Under the pieces are notes generated by a model that did not search any database, had not been told where the DNA came from, and saw nothing but the letters and a program-made list of their open reading frames with translations. The position numbers and the translations under genes are program-made. From assembly GCA_036555515.1 (NCBI GenBank), contig DATBLC010000056.1, forward strand, positions 1 to 32,605: a stretch of DNA of 32,605 nt. Reading direction: 5' to 3'. Below, piece by piece: positions 1-7,610 of the stretch; positions within the stretch are counted from its first letter, which is position 1; each line of letters opens with the position of its first letter. The DNA comes from DATACQ01 sp036555515. GTDB taxonomy: Bacteria; Desulfobacterota; Binatia; UBA9968.

Positions 1-13
1 ATGAGGATGTCGC

Positions 14-1543
14 ATGGAGTTTGACGAGATCGTCGTTGGGGCTGGGTCGTCGGGCGCCGTGCTGGCCGCGCACTTGTCGGAGGACCGCGGGCGGCGAGTA
101 TTGTTGTTGGAAGCCGGCCCCGACTACCCGGACATTGAGCAGACCCCGCCAGGGCTGCTGGACGGTCGTCGTCCCGCCCGGGATCACGACTGGGGATTCA
201 CGGCCGAGATGGTTCCCGGCCGGCTTCATGGATACCAGCGCGGCAAGGTCACAGGCGGCTGCTCTGCGGTCAACGCCTGCCTCGCGCTACGGGGGATGCC
301 AGCCGACTACGACGAGTGGGCGGCGCTGGGGAATTCCGACTGGCCCTGGGCGCAGGTCCTTCCCGTGTTCTCTCGTCTCGAAGACGATCGGGACGTGCAG
401 GGGGACTACCACGGAGCTGGAGGCCCGATACCGATTCGACGCTATACTCTCGCGCAGCTTGGCCCGGCCCAACGGGCACTTGTTGACGCTTGCGGCGAGC
501 TGGGCTTCCCGCTCGTACATGACCACAACCACCCGGAGTCTACCGGAGTGGGCTCGGGAACATGGAACCTGCGCAGCGATGGCGTCCGCGTGTCCACTGC
601 GCTCGCGTACCTTCTGCCTGTCAGGCACCGGTCCAATCTCACGATCCGTCCGCACTGTCTCGTCGATCGGGTGTTGGTCGATGGAGCTCGCGCGGTCGGC
701 TTGGAGTTGGAGTCCGCCGGAACACCCGAGCGGCTGTTCGGGAAGCGCATCACGCTCTGCGGAGGAGCGATCGGGTCGCCCGCAATCCTGCTGCGCTCCG
801 GTATTGGACCAGCGAAGGATCTGCACGGGCTCGGGATCGAGCCGCTGGTCCCCCTGTCGGGCGTCGGCCTCAATCTCGTAGAGCACGCCGGTGTCGGAGT
901 CAGTTGGGTGGCGCCACCCGGTCTCGTCGACAAAAATACCCCCTACGTACAGGCGCTGCTGCGGTACACCGCGCCGAACTCGGACCAGCTGAACGACATG
1001 CAGGTCATTCTGTCCCAGGCGCTGCCCCAGCCTGCGTTGCACCTACGAACGCTTCTCATGAAACCGCAGTCTCGCGGCATGCTGCAACTACGCGCGCGAG
1101 ACCCGCACGTTCAGCCTGACATCCGCCTCAACCTCGCCTCCCACCCCGAGGATCGTCGCCGACTCAGCGAAGGGCTTCGTTTACTAAGCGCGCTGATTCG
1201 CGCACCGCAACTGGTCGCCCTTGGCGCCCACCTTGTCACTCTCGACGATGGGACGGGCATGTCGGCGGAGGAGATGGTGGCAATGTTCTCGCGAGAGGAT
1301 CAGCGGGACAGGTACGTCCAGCGTGTCGTGCGGCACTATGTCCATCCGGTCGGGACCACCCGCATGGGGCCGAAGGGTGACCCGGAGGCGGTAGTCGACC
1401 AGCATTGCCGGGTACGGGGAATCCATAATCTGCGAGTCGTGGACGCCTCTGTCATGCCAACGATTCCCCGCGCGAATACGAACCTCACCTGCATCATGAT
1501 AGCGGAACGTGTGGCCAGATGGATGTGCGAGGAGGCCGAGTGA
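14..1543 (+). CDS. GMC-family FAD-dependent oxidoreductase (choline/alcohol dehydrogenase-like)
   Basis: A 509-residue flavoenzyme of the glucose-methanol-choline family, expected to oxidise an alcohol to an aldehyde or ketone with FAD in the cytoplasm. The N-terminal dinucleotide-binding loop GAGSSG is at residues 9-14 and the acidic residue E33 closes the Rossmann strand. The GMC signature around GGCSAVNA is at about 81-88. The C-terminal block HPVGTTRMG (about 444-452), followed by VVDASVMPT and ANTNLT (about 487-492), carries the usual catalytic His and its partner Asn. Length is slightly under the common 530-560. An in-frame TGA at 2-4 limits the start; the ATG at 14 has an AGGA just upstream. 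No signal peptide is seen. Substrate is unknown. It stands alone, about 200 bp before the methyltransferase. Confidence 0.93.
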   Translation: MEFDEIVVGAGSSGAVLAAHLSEDRGRRVLLLEAGPDYPDIEQTPPGLLDGRRPARDHDWGFTAEMVPGRLHGYQRGKVTGGCSAVNACLALRGMPADYDEWAALGNSDWPWAQVLPVFSRLEDDRDVQGDYHGAGGPIPIRRYTLAQLGPAQRALVDACGELGFPLVHDHNHPESTGVGSGTWNLRSDGVRVSTALAYLLPVRHRSNLTIRPHCLVDRVLVDGARAVGLELESAGTPERLFGKRITLCGGAIGSPAILLRSGIGPAKDLHGLGIEPLVPLSGVGLNLVEHAGVGVSWVAPPGLVDKNTPYVQALLRYTAPNSDQLNDMQVILSQALPQPALHLRTLLMKPQSRGMLQLRARDPHVQPDIRLNLASHPEDRRRLSEGLRLLSALIRAPQLVALGAHLVTLDDGTGMSAEEMVAMFSREDQRDRYVQRVVRHYVHPVGTTRMGPKGDPEAVVDQHCRVRGIHNLRVVDASVMPTIPRANTNLTCIMIAERVARWMCEEAE

Positions 1544-1637
1544 CACAACTGGTCATCCGAGAATAGCAACGCCGTTTACCTCGCGGCAGGGTGGTCGTAG
1601 GGAGCTCGGTTTTCGCCCGCTCGAAAGGTGATTGGTC

Positions 1638-1715
1638 GTGCGTCCAGAGGAATTGGCTCAGTCAATCGACGGATTCGTTGAGAAGCTCGCGGTAGCCGCG
1701 CTTCTCACCCAGTAG
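1638..1715 (+). CDS. Possible 25-residue small ORF with internal hairpin
   Basis: A GTG-initiated frame of 25 codons with AAGGTG seven bases upstream of the start. Its 3' half contains the hairpin listed at 1680-1706, so the apparent coding signal may simply reflect an RNA structure. The peptide has no recognisable family. It lies in the 205-bp gap between the oxidoreductase and the methyltransferase and could be a leader or the remnant of a longer gene. Kept only as a weak candidate. Confidence 0.12.
   Translation: MRPEELAQSIDGFVEKLAVAALLTQ
1680..1706 (+). repeat. Hairpin (inverted repeat) in leader of methyltransferase
   Basis: GAGAAG pairs with CTTCTC and, after a two-base bulge, CGCGG pairs with CCGCG around a TAG loop, giving about 11 base pairs. 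No T-run follows, so it is not a canonical intrinsic terminator. It could be a rho-type end for the upstream gene or a leader structure for the methyltransferase that starts 43 bp downstream. Confidence 0.45.
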
Positions 1716-1748
1716 GCTTCCGGCGACGTGGAGCCGGGGGAGGTTTTC

Positions 1749-2546
1749 ATGGCTGACAGCAGTTCCACTTTTACCCGCGCGAGCGCAGGCTACGAGCGCG
1801 TCATGGTGCCCGCCGTCTTCGGTCCTTGGGCGAAGGATTTACTAGATACAGCAGGGGTCGCCTCGGGGATGCGGGTGCTGGATGTGGCTTGCGGTACCGG
1901 CATTGTTGCCCGGCTGGCGGCGCCTCAGGTTGGTCCGACTGGCCGGGTCGTAGGGTTGGACAGCAACGAAGCGATGCTTGCGGTAGCCCGTGCACAGCCG
2001 ATGCCCATGGGCGCACAAGTCGAATGGCGGCACGGGGACACGACCAAGTTGCCCTTCCCCGATGAACAGTTTGACAGCGTGCTGTGCCAGCACGGCCTGC
2101 AGTACGTGCCGGATCGGACCGCTGCGCTTCGAGAGATGAAGCGTGTCTTGGCAACGGGCGGACGGTTGGCACTCAGTGTCTTCAGCCAGAGCATCGGCTA
2201 TCAAATTTTTGAGCAGACTGCGGCAAAGTTTGTCGGAGAGCAAGCAGCAGCCATTATGAGAGAACCGTTCGCTCTCAACAATCTTGATGAACTTTCTGGA
2301 TTACTAAGGATGATGGAATTGTCCGCTATGGAGATGCATACCAAGACGCTTCCGGCTCGTTTTCCCTCGGCCAGTGATTTTATCGAGTATCAGCTCGGCG
2401 GCCGTTTGGCCAACGCGGTCAGCACACTGAGCGACGAGATACGCACGGCGCTAGTTGCAGCACTCCGCAAGGCCTTCGAGCCATATGTGGGACCTGATGG
2501 GCTGGCGTTCCCGATGGAGGCCCACGTGGTGCTAGCGCGGAGGTAG
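1749..2546 (+). CDS. Class I SAM-dependent methyltransferase
   Basis: A 265-residue Rossmann-fold methyltransferase of the UbiE/Methyltransf_11/25 type. Motif I is VLDVACGTG (residues 44-52), the SAM-ribose acidic residue is D71 in VVGLDSN, and the motif II/III region includes RHGDTTKLPFPDEQFDSV (about 94-111), a pattern typical of these enzymes. The start was set at the ATG at 1749 because GGGGGAGG at 1736-1743 is five bases upstream; an in-frame GTG at 1728 lies before that Shine-Dalgarno and is unlikely. The protein is soluble with no signal peptide. The methyl acceptor cannot be told from sequence; related proteins act on quinones, arsenite, lipids or small molecules. It is a single gene, not obviously in an operon. 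Confidence 0.92.
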   Translation: MADSSSTFTRASAGYERVMVPAVFGPWAKDLLDTAGVASGMRVLDVACGTGIVARLAAPQVGPTGRVVGLDSNEAMLAVARAQPMPMGAQVEWRHGDTTKLPFPDEQFDSVLCQHGLQYVPDRTAALREMKRVLATGGRLALSVFSQSIGYQIFEQTAAKFVGEQAAAIMREPFALNNLDELSGLLRMMELSAMEMHTKTLPARFPSASDFIEYQLGGRLANAVSTLSDEIRTALVAALRKAFEPYVGPDGLAFPMEAHVVLARR

Positions 2547-2728
2547 CCTATGGTATGGCCATCCCCGCTTTCACGTATTTATTACATTTGACTGAAGGTC
2601 CTCAGAAAATAAGTGCTTGCGGAATAGTGAGACAGCGTACTTTCTCCAGCCTAACTTTCCGCTTCAGACCGATCGCTAAGAGCGCCGGTTGAGCCAGGCT
2701 TTAGCCGCCCAACTCTCGGAGGCCGCTT

Positions 2729-3256
2729 ATGAGTGATATCGGGAAGAAAAATACTCTGGCGCCGACGATCTAAGACAACGATATCTACAAGACGGCCTTC
2801 GATACACTCAATTTCGAGAGCTCACTCTCCTGGCAGCGGTCGAACTACTTTCTCGTGTTGAACTCCGCATTGGCGCGCGATTTCTTCAATCTCACGAAGC
2901 CAGAGTTCGCGCTCTCGCTTGCGAGTTTCGGCTGTGTCGTCTCGTTTCTCTGGTATCGCGTCAATTTCGGTAGCAGGTTCCGGCAATCCCTCGGAGAGGA
3001 GAGGTTGGCAGACATCGGACGCAACGTCGCGCCGAATTTGCGCATGTTCTACGCGACTATCCAACGAAGCGGACGTCAAAAACAGCCTTACGAGGAACCC
3101 ACCGGGGCGAACCAAATTCCCGCTCTGGCTAGATGCGCAAGTCGTCAAGAAGCCCTCGGTCAGCTTCAACAAGACGCTCCTCTCCATCTTCGTCGTTGGC
3201 TGGAGCCAGGTTGGAGCCTTCTCATTGTTCTCAAGCTATGGCAGGGTGTCGCATAG
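2729..3256 (+). pseudogene. Decayed two- or three-helix membrane protein gene (RipA-like)
   Basis: An ATG at 2729 opens a frame that reads MSDIGKKNTLAPTI and then hits TAA at 2771-2773. The same frame continues past the stop with protein-like sequence (DNDIYKTAFDTLNFESSLSW, then NYFLVLNSALARDFF and FGCVVSFLWYRVNFGSRF). Near 3070-3090 the protein-like signal moves to another frame (NEADVKNSL, FPLWLDAQVVKKPS, LLSIFVVGWSQVGAFSLF), ending around 3240. So there is at least one nonsense mutation and one frameshift. The hydrophobic segments suggest a small inner-membrane protein; the layout resembles RipA-like octameric membrane proteins, a tentative assignment from memory. The true C-terminus is not clear. 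Confidence 0.6.
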
Positions 3257-3272
3257 GGCAACCCCGCGTTCG

Positions 3273-3306
3273 GGCGGACCGTTCGGTCCGCCAGCGTCGC
3301 TGGCGG
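3273..3306 (+). repeat. Two overlapping, mutually exclusive hairpins (REP-like)
   Basis: GGCGGACC (3273-3280) pairs perfectly with GGTCCGCC (3285-3292) around GTTC. A second stem pairs CCGCCAGC (3288-3295) with GCTGGCGG (3299-3306) around GTC. The arms share 3288-3292, so only one stem can form at a time. No T-run follows. It sits just after the pseudogene and about 130 bp before the hydrolase start, and looks like a REP-type palindromic unit or an antiterminator-like switch. Confidence 0.55.
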
Positions 3307-3437
3307 CTACTCTGGTGATCGCCCACGCAAGCGGGTAGGCGTTTCGGAGGTTCACGACTAAGGAGTGGCCTTTGGCCACGTTGATCGAAGTTCAGTGTGC
3401 ACCTGACATTCAATTAACCATAACACGGAGACCTGTT

Positions 3438-5024
3438 ATGACTATGCCCCCGCAGCATCCTTACCACCCGATCATTTACGTCCGCGGCTTCGCAGCCACT
3501 CAGGGCGAGATCGAAGAAACAGTAGCTGACCCTTACATGGGCTTCAACATCGGCTCGACCAAGGCGCGCGTTGCGTGGACCGGTGACGTCAAGCGCTTTT
3601 ACTTCGAGTCGCCGCTCGTGCGCTTGATGAGCGACCACGAGTACGAAGACGTCTTCGTGGATGGTGACGACCTGGTGGCGGCCGAGCGTGCCGACCAGCC
3701 CGTCCCGTACCGCTGTATCATTATCTACCGCTACTACGACGAGGCCTCGAAGGACTTTGGCGACGGTAGGACTCCCCCCATCGAGCACTTCGCGAAGGGT
3801 CTGGACAAGCTCATCCTACGCCTGCGCGAGAAAATCTGCGCAAACAAGGACAACAAGATGACGCCCACGGACTTCCGCGTGCATCTCGTAGCCCACTCGA
3901 TGGGCGGGCTGGTCTGCCGCGCCTTCCTGCAGAATCCGAAGCTCGGCTCGGCGGAGGCACGCGCCGCGGTGGACAAGCTTTTTACCTACGCCACGCCACA
4001 CAACGGCATTGACATGCGGATCGTGCGCAACGTGCCGGGCTGGCTCTCGTTCGGCGACGTCAACAACTTCAATCGCGAGAAGATGGCCGAATACCTCGAT
4101 GTCCCCAAGGGAGACGACGTCTCGGTCGTGAAGAACTTCCCGCCCGAACGCATCTTCAACTTGATCGGCACCAACCCGCGCGACTACAACGTGTTCGGCG
4201 GCGCTTCCGCTTGGGCGGCGGGCGACGCGAGTGACGGGCTGGTGCGCATCGAGAACGCAACTACACATGGGCCGGGACTCGACGGCAAGGACGTGACTTC
4301 GCCGCGCGCCTTCGTGCACCGCAGCCACTCAGGCCACTACGGCATCGTGAACTCCGAAGAGGGCTACCAGAATCTCGCTCGCTTCCTGTTTGGCGAGTTG
4401 CGTGCGGACGGGATTCTGGACATCGACGACATCACGCTGCCAGTGGAGGTACAGAAAGCTCACGACGAAGGCAAGGCGGTGCGCGCCTCGTACCAGTTTG
4501 AAGTCGCAGTGAGCGTGCGCGGCTGTCAGTGGCAGATGACGCGCCGCGAGGTCCGTGAGAACTCCGCGATTTTCCGCAGCTACGACCAACTGTTTCCGGG
4601 AAAGGACCGTACCAGGCGCGCGCCCGACCGCGCCATGAGCCCACACCTTTTCTCCGTATTTCTCGATCCCAGAAAGAGCGTCAAAACATCCAAGTCGGTC
4701 AGCTTCGCGTTCGATGTGAAGGTGCTCGTACCCGACTACGAAGTGGATGGCGTTCTGTTCATGACGCGTCACTACGAGGGTGGTTTCATCTTTCGTGAGT
4801 TGATTCTTGTCGAGGCCTTCCCGGATGACACGGCGCTGGGTGGGTGGCGCGTGAAATACGGCTATCAAGACATCAACCCGGGCAAACCCGGCGTAAACGC
4901 AGAATCGCGCCTGCTCGTCAGTGGCGACCCTACCGCAGGCTTCACTTTCGAAATCCCCATCGAGCAGAAAGCTCGCCCGGGCTTGCGCGGCACGTTACGC
5001 ATCGAAGCTCGACCGTGGACCTGA
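3438..5024 (+). CDS. Alpha/beta-hydrolase (lipase / PGAP1-like esterase) with extra C-terminal domain
   Basis: A 528-residue serine hydrolase. After the opening strand IIYVRGF (12-18) comes the nucleophile elbow AHSMGG (152-157, Ser154) in the context RVHLVAHSMGGLVCR, typical of lipases and PGAP1/GPI-inositol-deacylase-like esterases. TPHNG (187-191) is the usual following loop. Asp266 in SDGLV and His300 in SGHYGIV are good candidates to complete the triad. The C-terminal 200 residues or so belong to no family I recognise and look beta-rich. No signal peptide is seen. The ATG at 3438 has GGAG seven bases upstream; an upstream TTG at 3372 in the same frame lacks a ribosome site. Substrate is likely an ester or lipid, but unknown. 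The gene stands alone between a pseudogene and the DUF123 gene. Confidence 0.88.
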   Translation: MTMPPQHPYHPIIYVRGFAATQGEIEETVADPYMGFNIGSTKARVAWTGDVKRFYFESPLVRLMSDHEYEDVFVDGDDLVAAERADQPVPYRCIIIYRYYDEASKDFGDGRTPPIEHFAKGLDKLILRLREKICANKDNKMTPTDFRVHLVAHSMGGLVCRAFLQNPKLGSAEARAAVDKLFTYATPHNGIDMRIVRNVPGWLSFGDVNNFNREKMAEYLDVPKGDDVSVVKNFPPERIFNLIGTNPRDYNVFGGASAWAAGDASDGLVRIENATTHGPGLDGKDVTSPRAFVHRSHSGHYGIVNSEEGYQNLARFLFGELRADGILDIDDITLPVEVQKAHDEGKAVRASYQFEVAVSVRGCQWQMTRREVRENSAIFRSYDQLFPGKDRTRRAPDRAMSPHLFSVFLDPRKSVKTSKSVSFAFDVKVLVPDYEVDGVLFMTRHYEGGFIFRELILVEAFPDDTALGGWRVKYGYQDINPGKPGVNAESRLLVSGDPTAGFTFEIPIEQKARPGLRGTLRIEARPWT

Positions 5025-5222
5025 GTAGCTGAAGACTTGGGGCGTTTTCCGTAGCCGTGGCAGCATTTTTCATGCGGTAGTTGGTACGCAAGGATGCCTA
5101 GCAACAGCTTGAACTCGGACTGGCGCTTGATGGGCAAGTTCTTTGCCATCCGCGCAGAGCGGCGGCTGCCTTAACGTGTTGATGTAAATCGACCGTTCTA
5201 GCGTCGTGCCCGTTAGAATTGC

Positions 5223-5654
5223 ATGCTGAAATCGCAACCTGGAACATACGCGCTGATTTTGAAAAGCCGCTCAAAAGCGAAAGCGCAAGTCGGTCGTTGG
5301 GGTCAACTCGATCTTATTCAGGGCTACTATATCTACGTCGGAAGCGCATTCGGACCAGGCGGTGTGCGTGCGCGGGTATCACGACATTGTCGTAAGACAA
5401 AGGTTAAGCATTGGCATATAGACTACCTGCGTGAGTTTTTGCGCCCTGTTGGCGCGTGGTATAGCCACGATACTGAGCAGCTTGAGCATCACTGGGCGCA
5501 GGTCTTATCTGATATGGGCAGCATGTCTTCAGTGCAGGGATTCGGTTGCAGCGATTGCAAGTGTTATTCTCATCTTTTTCTTATATCTACAGAACCAGAC
5601 TTCGCTCTATTCTCAAATATTGTTGGTGGCGATGTTGAATCGTGGTCGTACTGA
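5223..5654 (+). CDS. DUF123 (GIY-YIG-like) protein
   Basis: A 143-residue protein matching the DUF123 family, a divergent relative of GIY-YIG nucleases. The N-terminal strand PGTYALIL (6-13) is followed by GYYIYVGSAFGPGGVRARVSRH (34-55), the family's GIY-YIG-like core, and then by KHWHIDYL (62-69). The C-terminus has the Cys-rich GFGCSDCKCYSHLF block. DUF123 proteins occur alone or fused to DNA glycosylases and are suspected to act in DNA repair, but no activity is established. Start is the ATG at 5223; no strong Shine-Dalgarno is visible. Local base composition is more AT-rich than the neighbours, which may indicate transfer. The 198 bp before it contain nothing recognisable. Confidence 0.88.
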   Translation: MLKSQPGTYALILKSRSKAKAQVGRWGQLDLIQGYYIYVGSAFGPGGVRARVSRHCRKTKVKHWHIDYLREFLRPVGAWYSHDTEQLEHHWAQVLSDMGSMSSVQGFGCSDCKCYSHLFLISTEPDFALFSNIVGGDVESWSY

Positions 5655-5918
5655 CTTGCCGGCTAACCACGAAAGAAAGAATAGTGCAGAAAGAATAGGG
5701 CCAAAGGCTAAGTTTGATCGCCCGATATTGGAATGTATTTTACGACGGTGGGGGCGGATCGTCAGAGGAATCACCGAAAGAGAAAAAACACTGAAACCGA
5801 AAGAAATGACATGGCAGTAATTCTATGGTAGTAGACGGTGACCTATAATCAATTTCATTCGGTGATGAGTACAACTGTTTCTCAATGGTTTTTACTGCCA
5901 AAGGCGGGTGAGGGGTTC

Positions 5919-6875
5919 GTGCATCGTATCGTTTTGCGGATTTTTATTTTGCTCATCTTCGCGACAGCGCACGAATCTTACGCGGCAGCGACGCGGCCGT
6001 TGCGGATTGCCTACTTGTTCACCTCGGGGACAATGGCGTCAATGTGGATGGCGAAGGAAGCCGGCGGTTTTGCGAAGGAGGGATTGGATGTCGAAATGAT
6101 TTCTATGTCCTCAACTCTCGCCTTGCCGGCGCTGATCGCAAACGAAGTTGACATTATCCAGATCTCGGCGGTGCCGTTGATCAATGCGTCGCTGCGCGGG
6201 TTCGACGTGGTTTTTGTCGCGGGAATGCTGAACACGATGATATGGGATTTCTATGCGCAGCCGGAGATCAAGAGCGCCGAGCAACTCAAAGGAAAGGTCG
6301 TCGGCACGGAACGCCCAGGCAGTCCTGTGGCGTATGGCACGCTGGTTGCGTTGCGCAAATTGGGACTCACGCCCAAAGACGTTCAGCTTCGTCCCTTGGG
6401 CGGTACGGTGCAGATCGCTGCGGCGCTTCACGCCGGACAGGTTTCCGGGGGTCCTGCGGCGCCACCGATCAGTTTCCAACTAGAGCGCGCTGGATTTCAT
6501 TCGATGGCGACCACGTTGGATCAACCTTATCAAAACGTCGGTCTGGTCGTCAGGCGCAGTCGCATGGATGAATTGGCCGGCCGTCTACTGCCGTTGTTGC
6601 GCTCGGTGCGCGCGGGCATCGACCGCTACTACAGCGACAAATCCTTTACGATGAAAGTCATCGCTAAATACACCAAGGAAACCGATCCCAATGTCATTGA
6701 ACGCACCTACGAGTTTTATCGCAAGGCAGGTTTCAGACGCGAGCTCATGATTTCCGAGCCGGGAGTTCAAGGCATTCTGGATTTTCTCTCGGAGACCGTT
6801 CCGGAAGCCAAGAAGGCTGTGCCTGCACAATTCTTCGACGATCGCTTCGTGCGCCAGCTCAATAGCGGGAAATAG
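5919..6875 (+). CDS. ABC transporter substrate-binding protein, NMT1/THI5-SsuA type
   Basis: A periplasmic type-II binding protein of the NitT/TauT/thiamine-precursor group, about 318 residues. From the GTG at 5919 it begins with a classic signal peptide (VHRIVLRIFILLIFATA, cleavage near SYA-AA), then RPLRIAYLF, KEAGGFAKEGLDVEM, LIANEVDIIQIS and EQLKGKVVGTERPGSP, all typical of the fold. The frame is open back to a GTG at 5838 and an ATG at 5865, but the extra residues are not protein-like and would bury the signal peptide; GAGGGG lies just before 5919, though close (3 nt). There is no ATPase or permease next to it, so it must use a transporter encoded elsewhere or be a solitary sensor-like protein. 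The ligand is probably a small organic anion or an aromatic. Confidence 0.85.
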   Translation: MHRIVLRIFILLIFATAHESYAAATRPLRIAYLFTSGTMASMWMAKEAGGFAKEGLDVEMISMSSTLALPALIANEVDIIQISAVPLINASLRGFDVVFVAGMLNTMIWDFYAQPEIKSAEQLKGKVVGTERPGSPVAYGTLVALRKLGLTPKDVQLRPLGGTVQIAAALHAGQVSGGPAAPPISFQLERAGFHSMATTLDQPYQNVGLVVRRSRMDELAGRLLPLLRSVRAGIDRYYSDKSFTMKVIAKYTKETDPNVIERTYEFYRKAGFRRELMISEPGVQGILDFLSETVPEAKKAVPAQFFDDRFVRQLNSGK

Positions 6876-7295
6876 ACCGACGAACCTCCGGGGGGTCATA
6901 TTCCCCGAAGCTTACTTTGGGGCAATTCATTTTTAGTTCCAAAACGGGTCTGCACCCTGAGCGAAACCCAAAAAAGGGCGAAGCGCTAGACTTGCATGGA
7001 TGAATAAACACGATCATTCTAGATCGTGCTGACGTTCTGATTTGTTCCGCGAGTCAATCCATCGGTCAGTCGATCTTATTCGCTACCCGTGCCAACCGTG
7101 CCCGCGACCCGTCGGAATAAACTGTATACCGCACCGCGAGACTAAATCGACGAAAGGGAAATTACTTCCCTAATTTGGCTCTGGCGCTAGCCGATTAGCT
7201 CCTAAATTCCAAATACGCCAAATAGTGTGAGACAAATATTTCGCTTTTGGAGGCTCAATAACGCGCGATCGGCGCTTGGTTAATGGCTTTGATCA
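6876..7295. other. Gene-poor stretch, no coding signal
   Basis: About 420 bp after the binding-protein stop. I find no convincing open frame, tRNA or rRNA. It contains a short palindrome (7009-7028) and ends at a strong intrinsic terminator. It may be a long 3' untranslated region, or it may encode a small RNA that ends at that terminator. Confidence 0.4.
7009..7028 (+). repeat. Perfect 7-bp inverted repeat
   Basis: CACGATC and GATCGTG are separated by ATTCTA. The symmetry would suit a dimeric repressor operator or a small hairpin. No T-run follows and no gene start is close, so its role is open. Confidence 0.35.
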
Positions 7296-7325
7296 CCCCG
7301 AATTTTCGTAAATTGGGGTTTTTTT
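7296..7325 (+). terminator. Rho-independent terminator
   Basis: CCCC-(G bulge)-AATTT pairs with AAATTGGGG around a TCGT loop, followed immediately by seven T residues (7319-7325). This is the clearest intrinsic terminator in the window. It works on plus-strand transcripts only. The nearest upstream gene stop is about 420 bp away, so either that mRNA has a long 3' end or an unannotated RNA is terminated here. Confidence 0.8.
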
Positions 7326-7337
7326 CCGGAGAATCCG

Positions 7338-7463
7338 ATGCCAAAATATGAACTCTATGCAAATCAGCAGAAAGGCTCGACAGCGGCCGCTCGCGTCGCA
7401 GTGAAGATGGTGAGCAAGATGAGCAACACAAGAGGCTTGATTGGTTTCAGGCTTTGGAGATAA
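7338..7463 (+). CDS. Possible 41-residue basic small protein
   Basis: ATG at 7338 with GGAG six bases upstream opens a 41-codon frame rich in Lys/Arg (begins MPKYELYANQQKGS, contains AAARVAVKMVSKMSN, ends TAA 7461-7463). It starts 13 bp after the terminator. I do not recognise it. It may be a real small protein or the truncated head of a lost gene, since the bases after it show no continued coding signal. Confidence 0.25.
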   Translation: MPKYELYANQQKGSTAAARVAVKMVSKMSNTRGLIGFRLWR

Positions 7464-7565
7464 AAGGCTATACGTTAGATGGCAATAGGACGCGAGCCGG
7501 CTGATGTCGGCCAAATGCGGTCATTCAGGCGACTGCGTCACACATTAGCGAAGTAGTATCACAAT

Positions 7566-7590
7566 CCCGGAGTTCGCGAATTTCTCCGGG
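7566..7590 (+). promoter_or_regulatory. Leader hairpin/operator upstream of decarboxylase-like gene
   Basis: CCCGGAG (7566-7572) and CTCCGGG (7584-7590) form perfect 7-bp arms. The loop contains the palindrome TTCGCGAA (7573-7580). It ends two bases before the GGGAGG ribosome site of the gene starting at 7611, so it could be an operator or could mask or expose that site in the mRNA. Confidence 0.45.
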
Positions 7591-7610
7591 CTGGGAGGTA
7601 AGTCGCACTG

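Noticed and set aside
5655..5918. Open frame continuing past the DUF123 gene (to 5820) as a possible coding region
   Set aside because: It is a shadow frame with no recognisable protein pattern; the stretch is AT-richer intergenic DNA.
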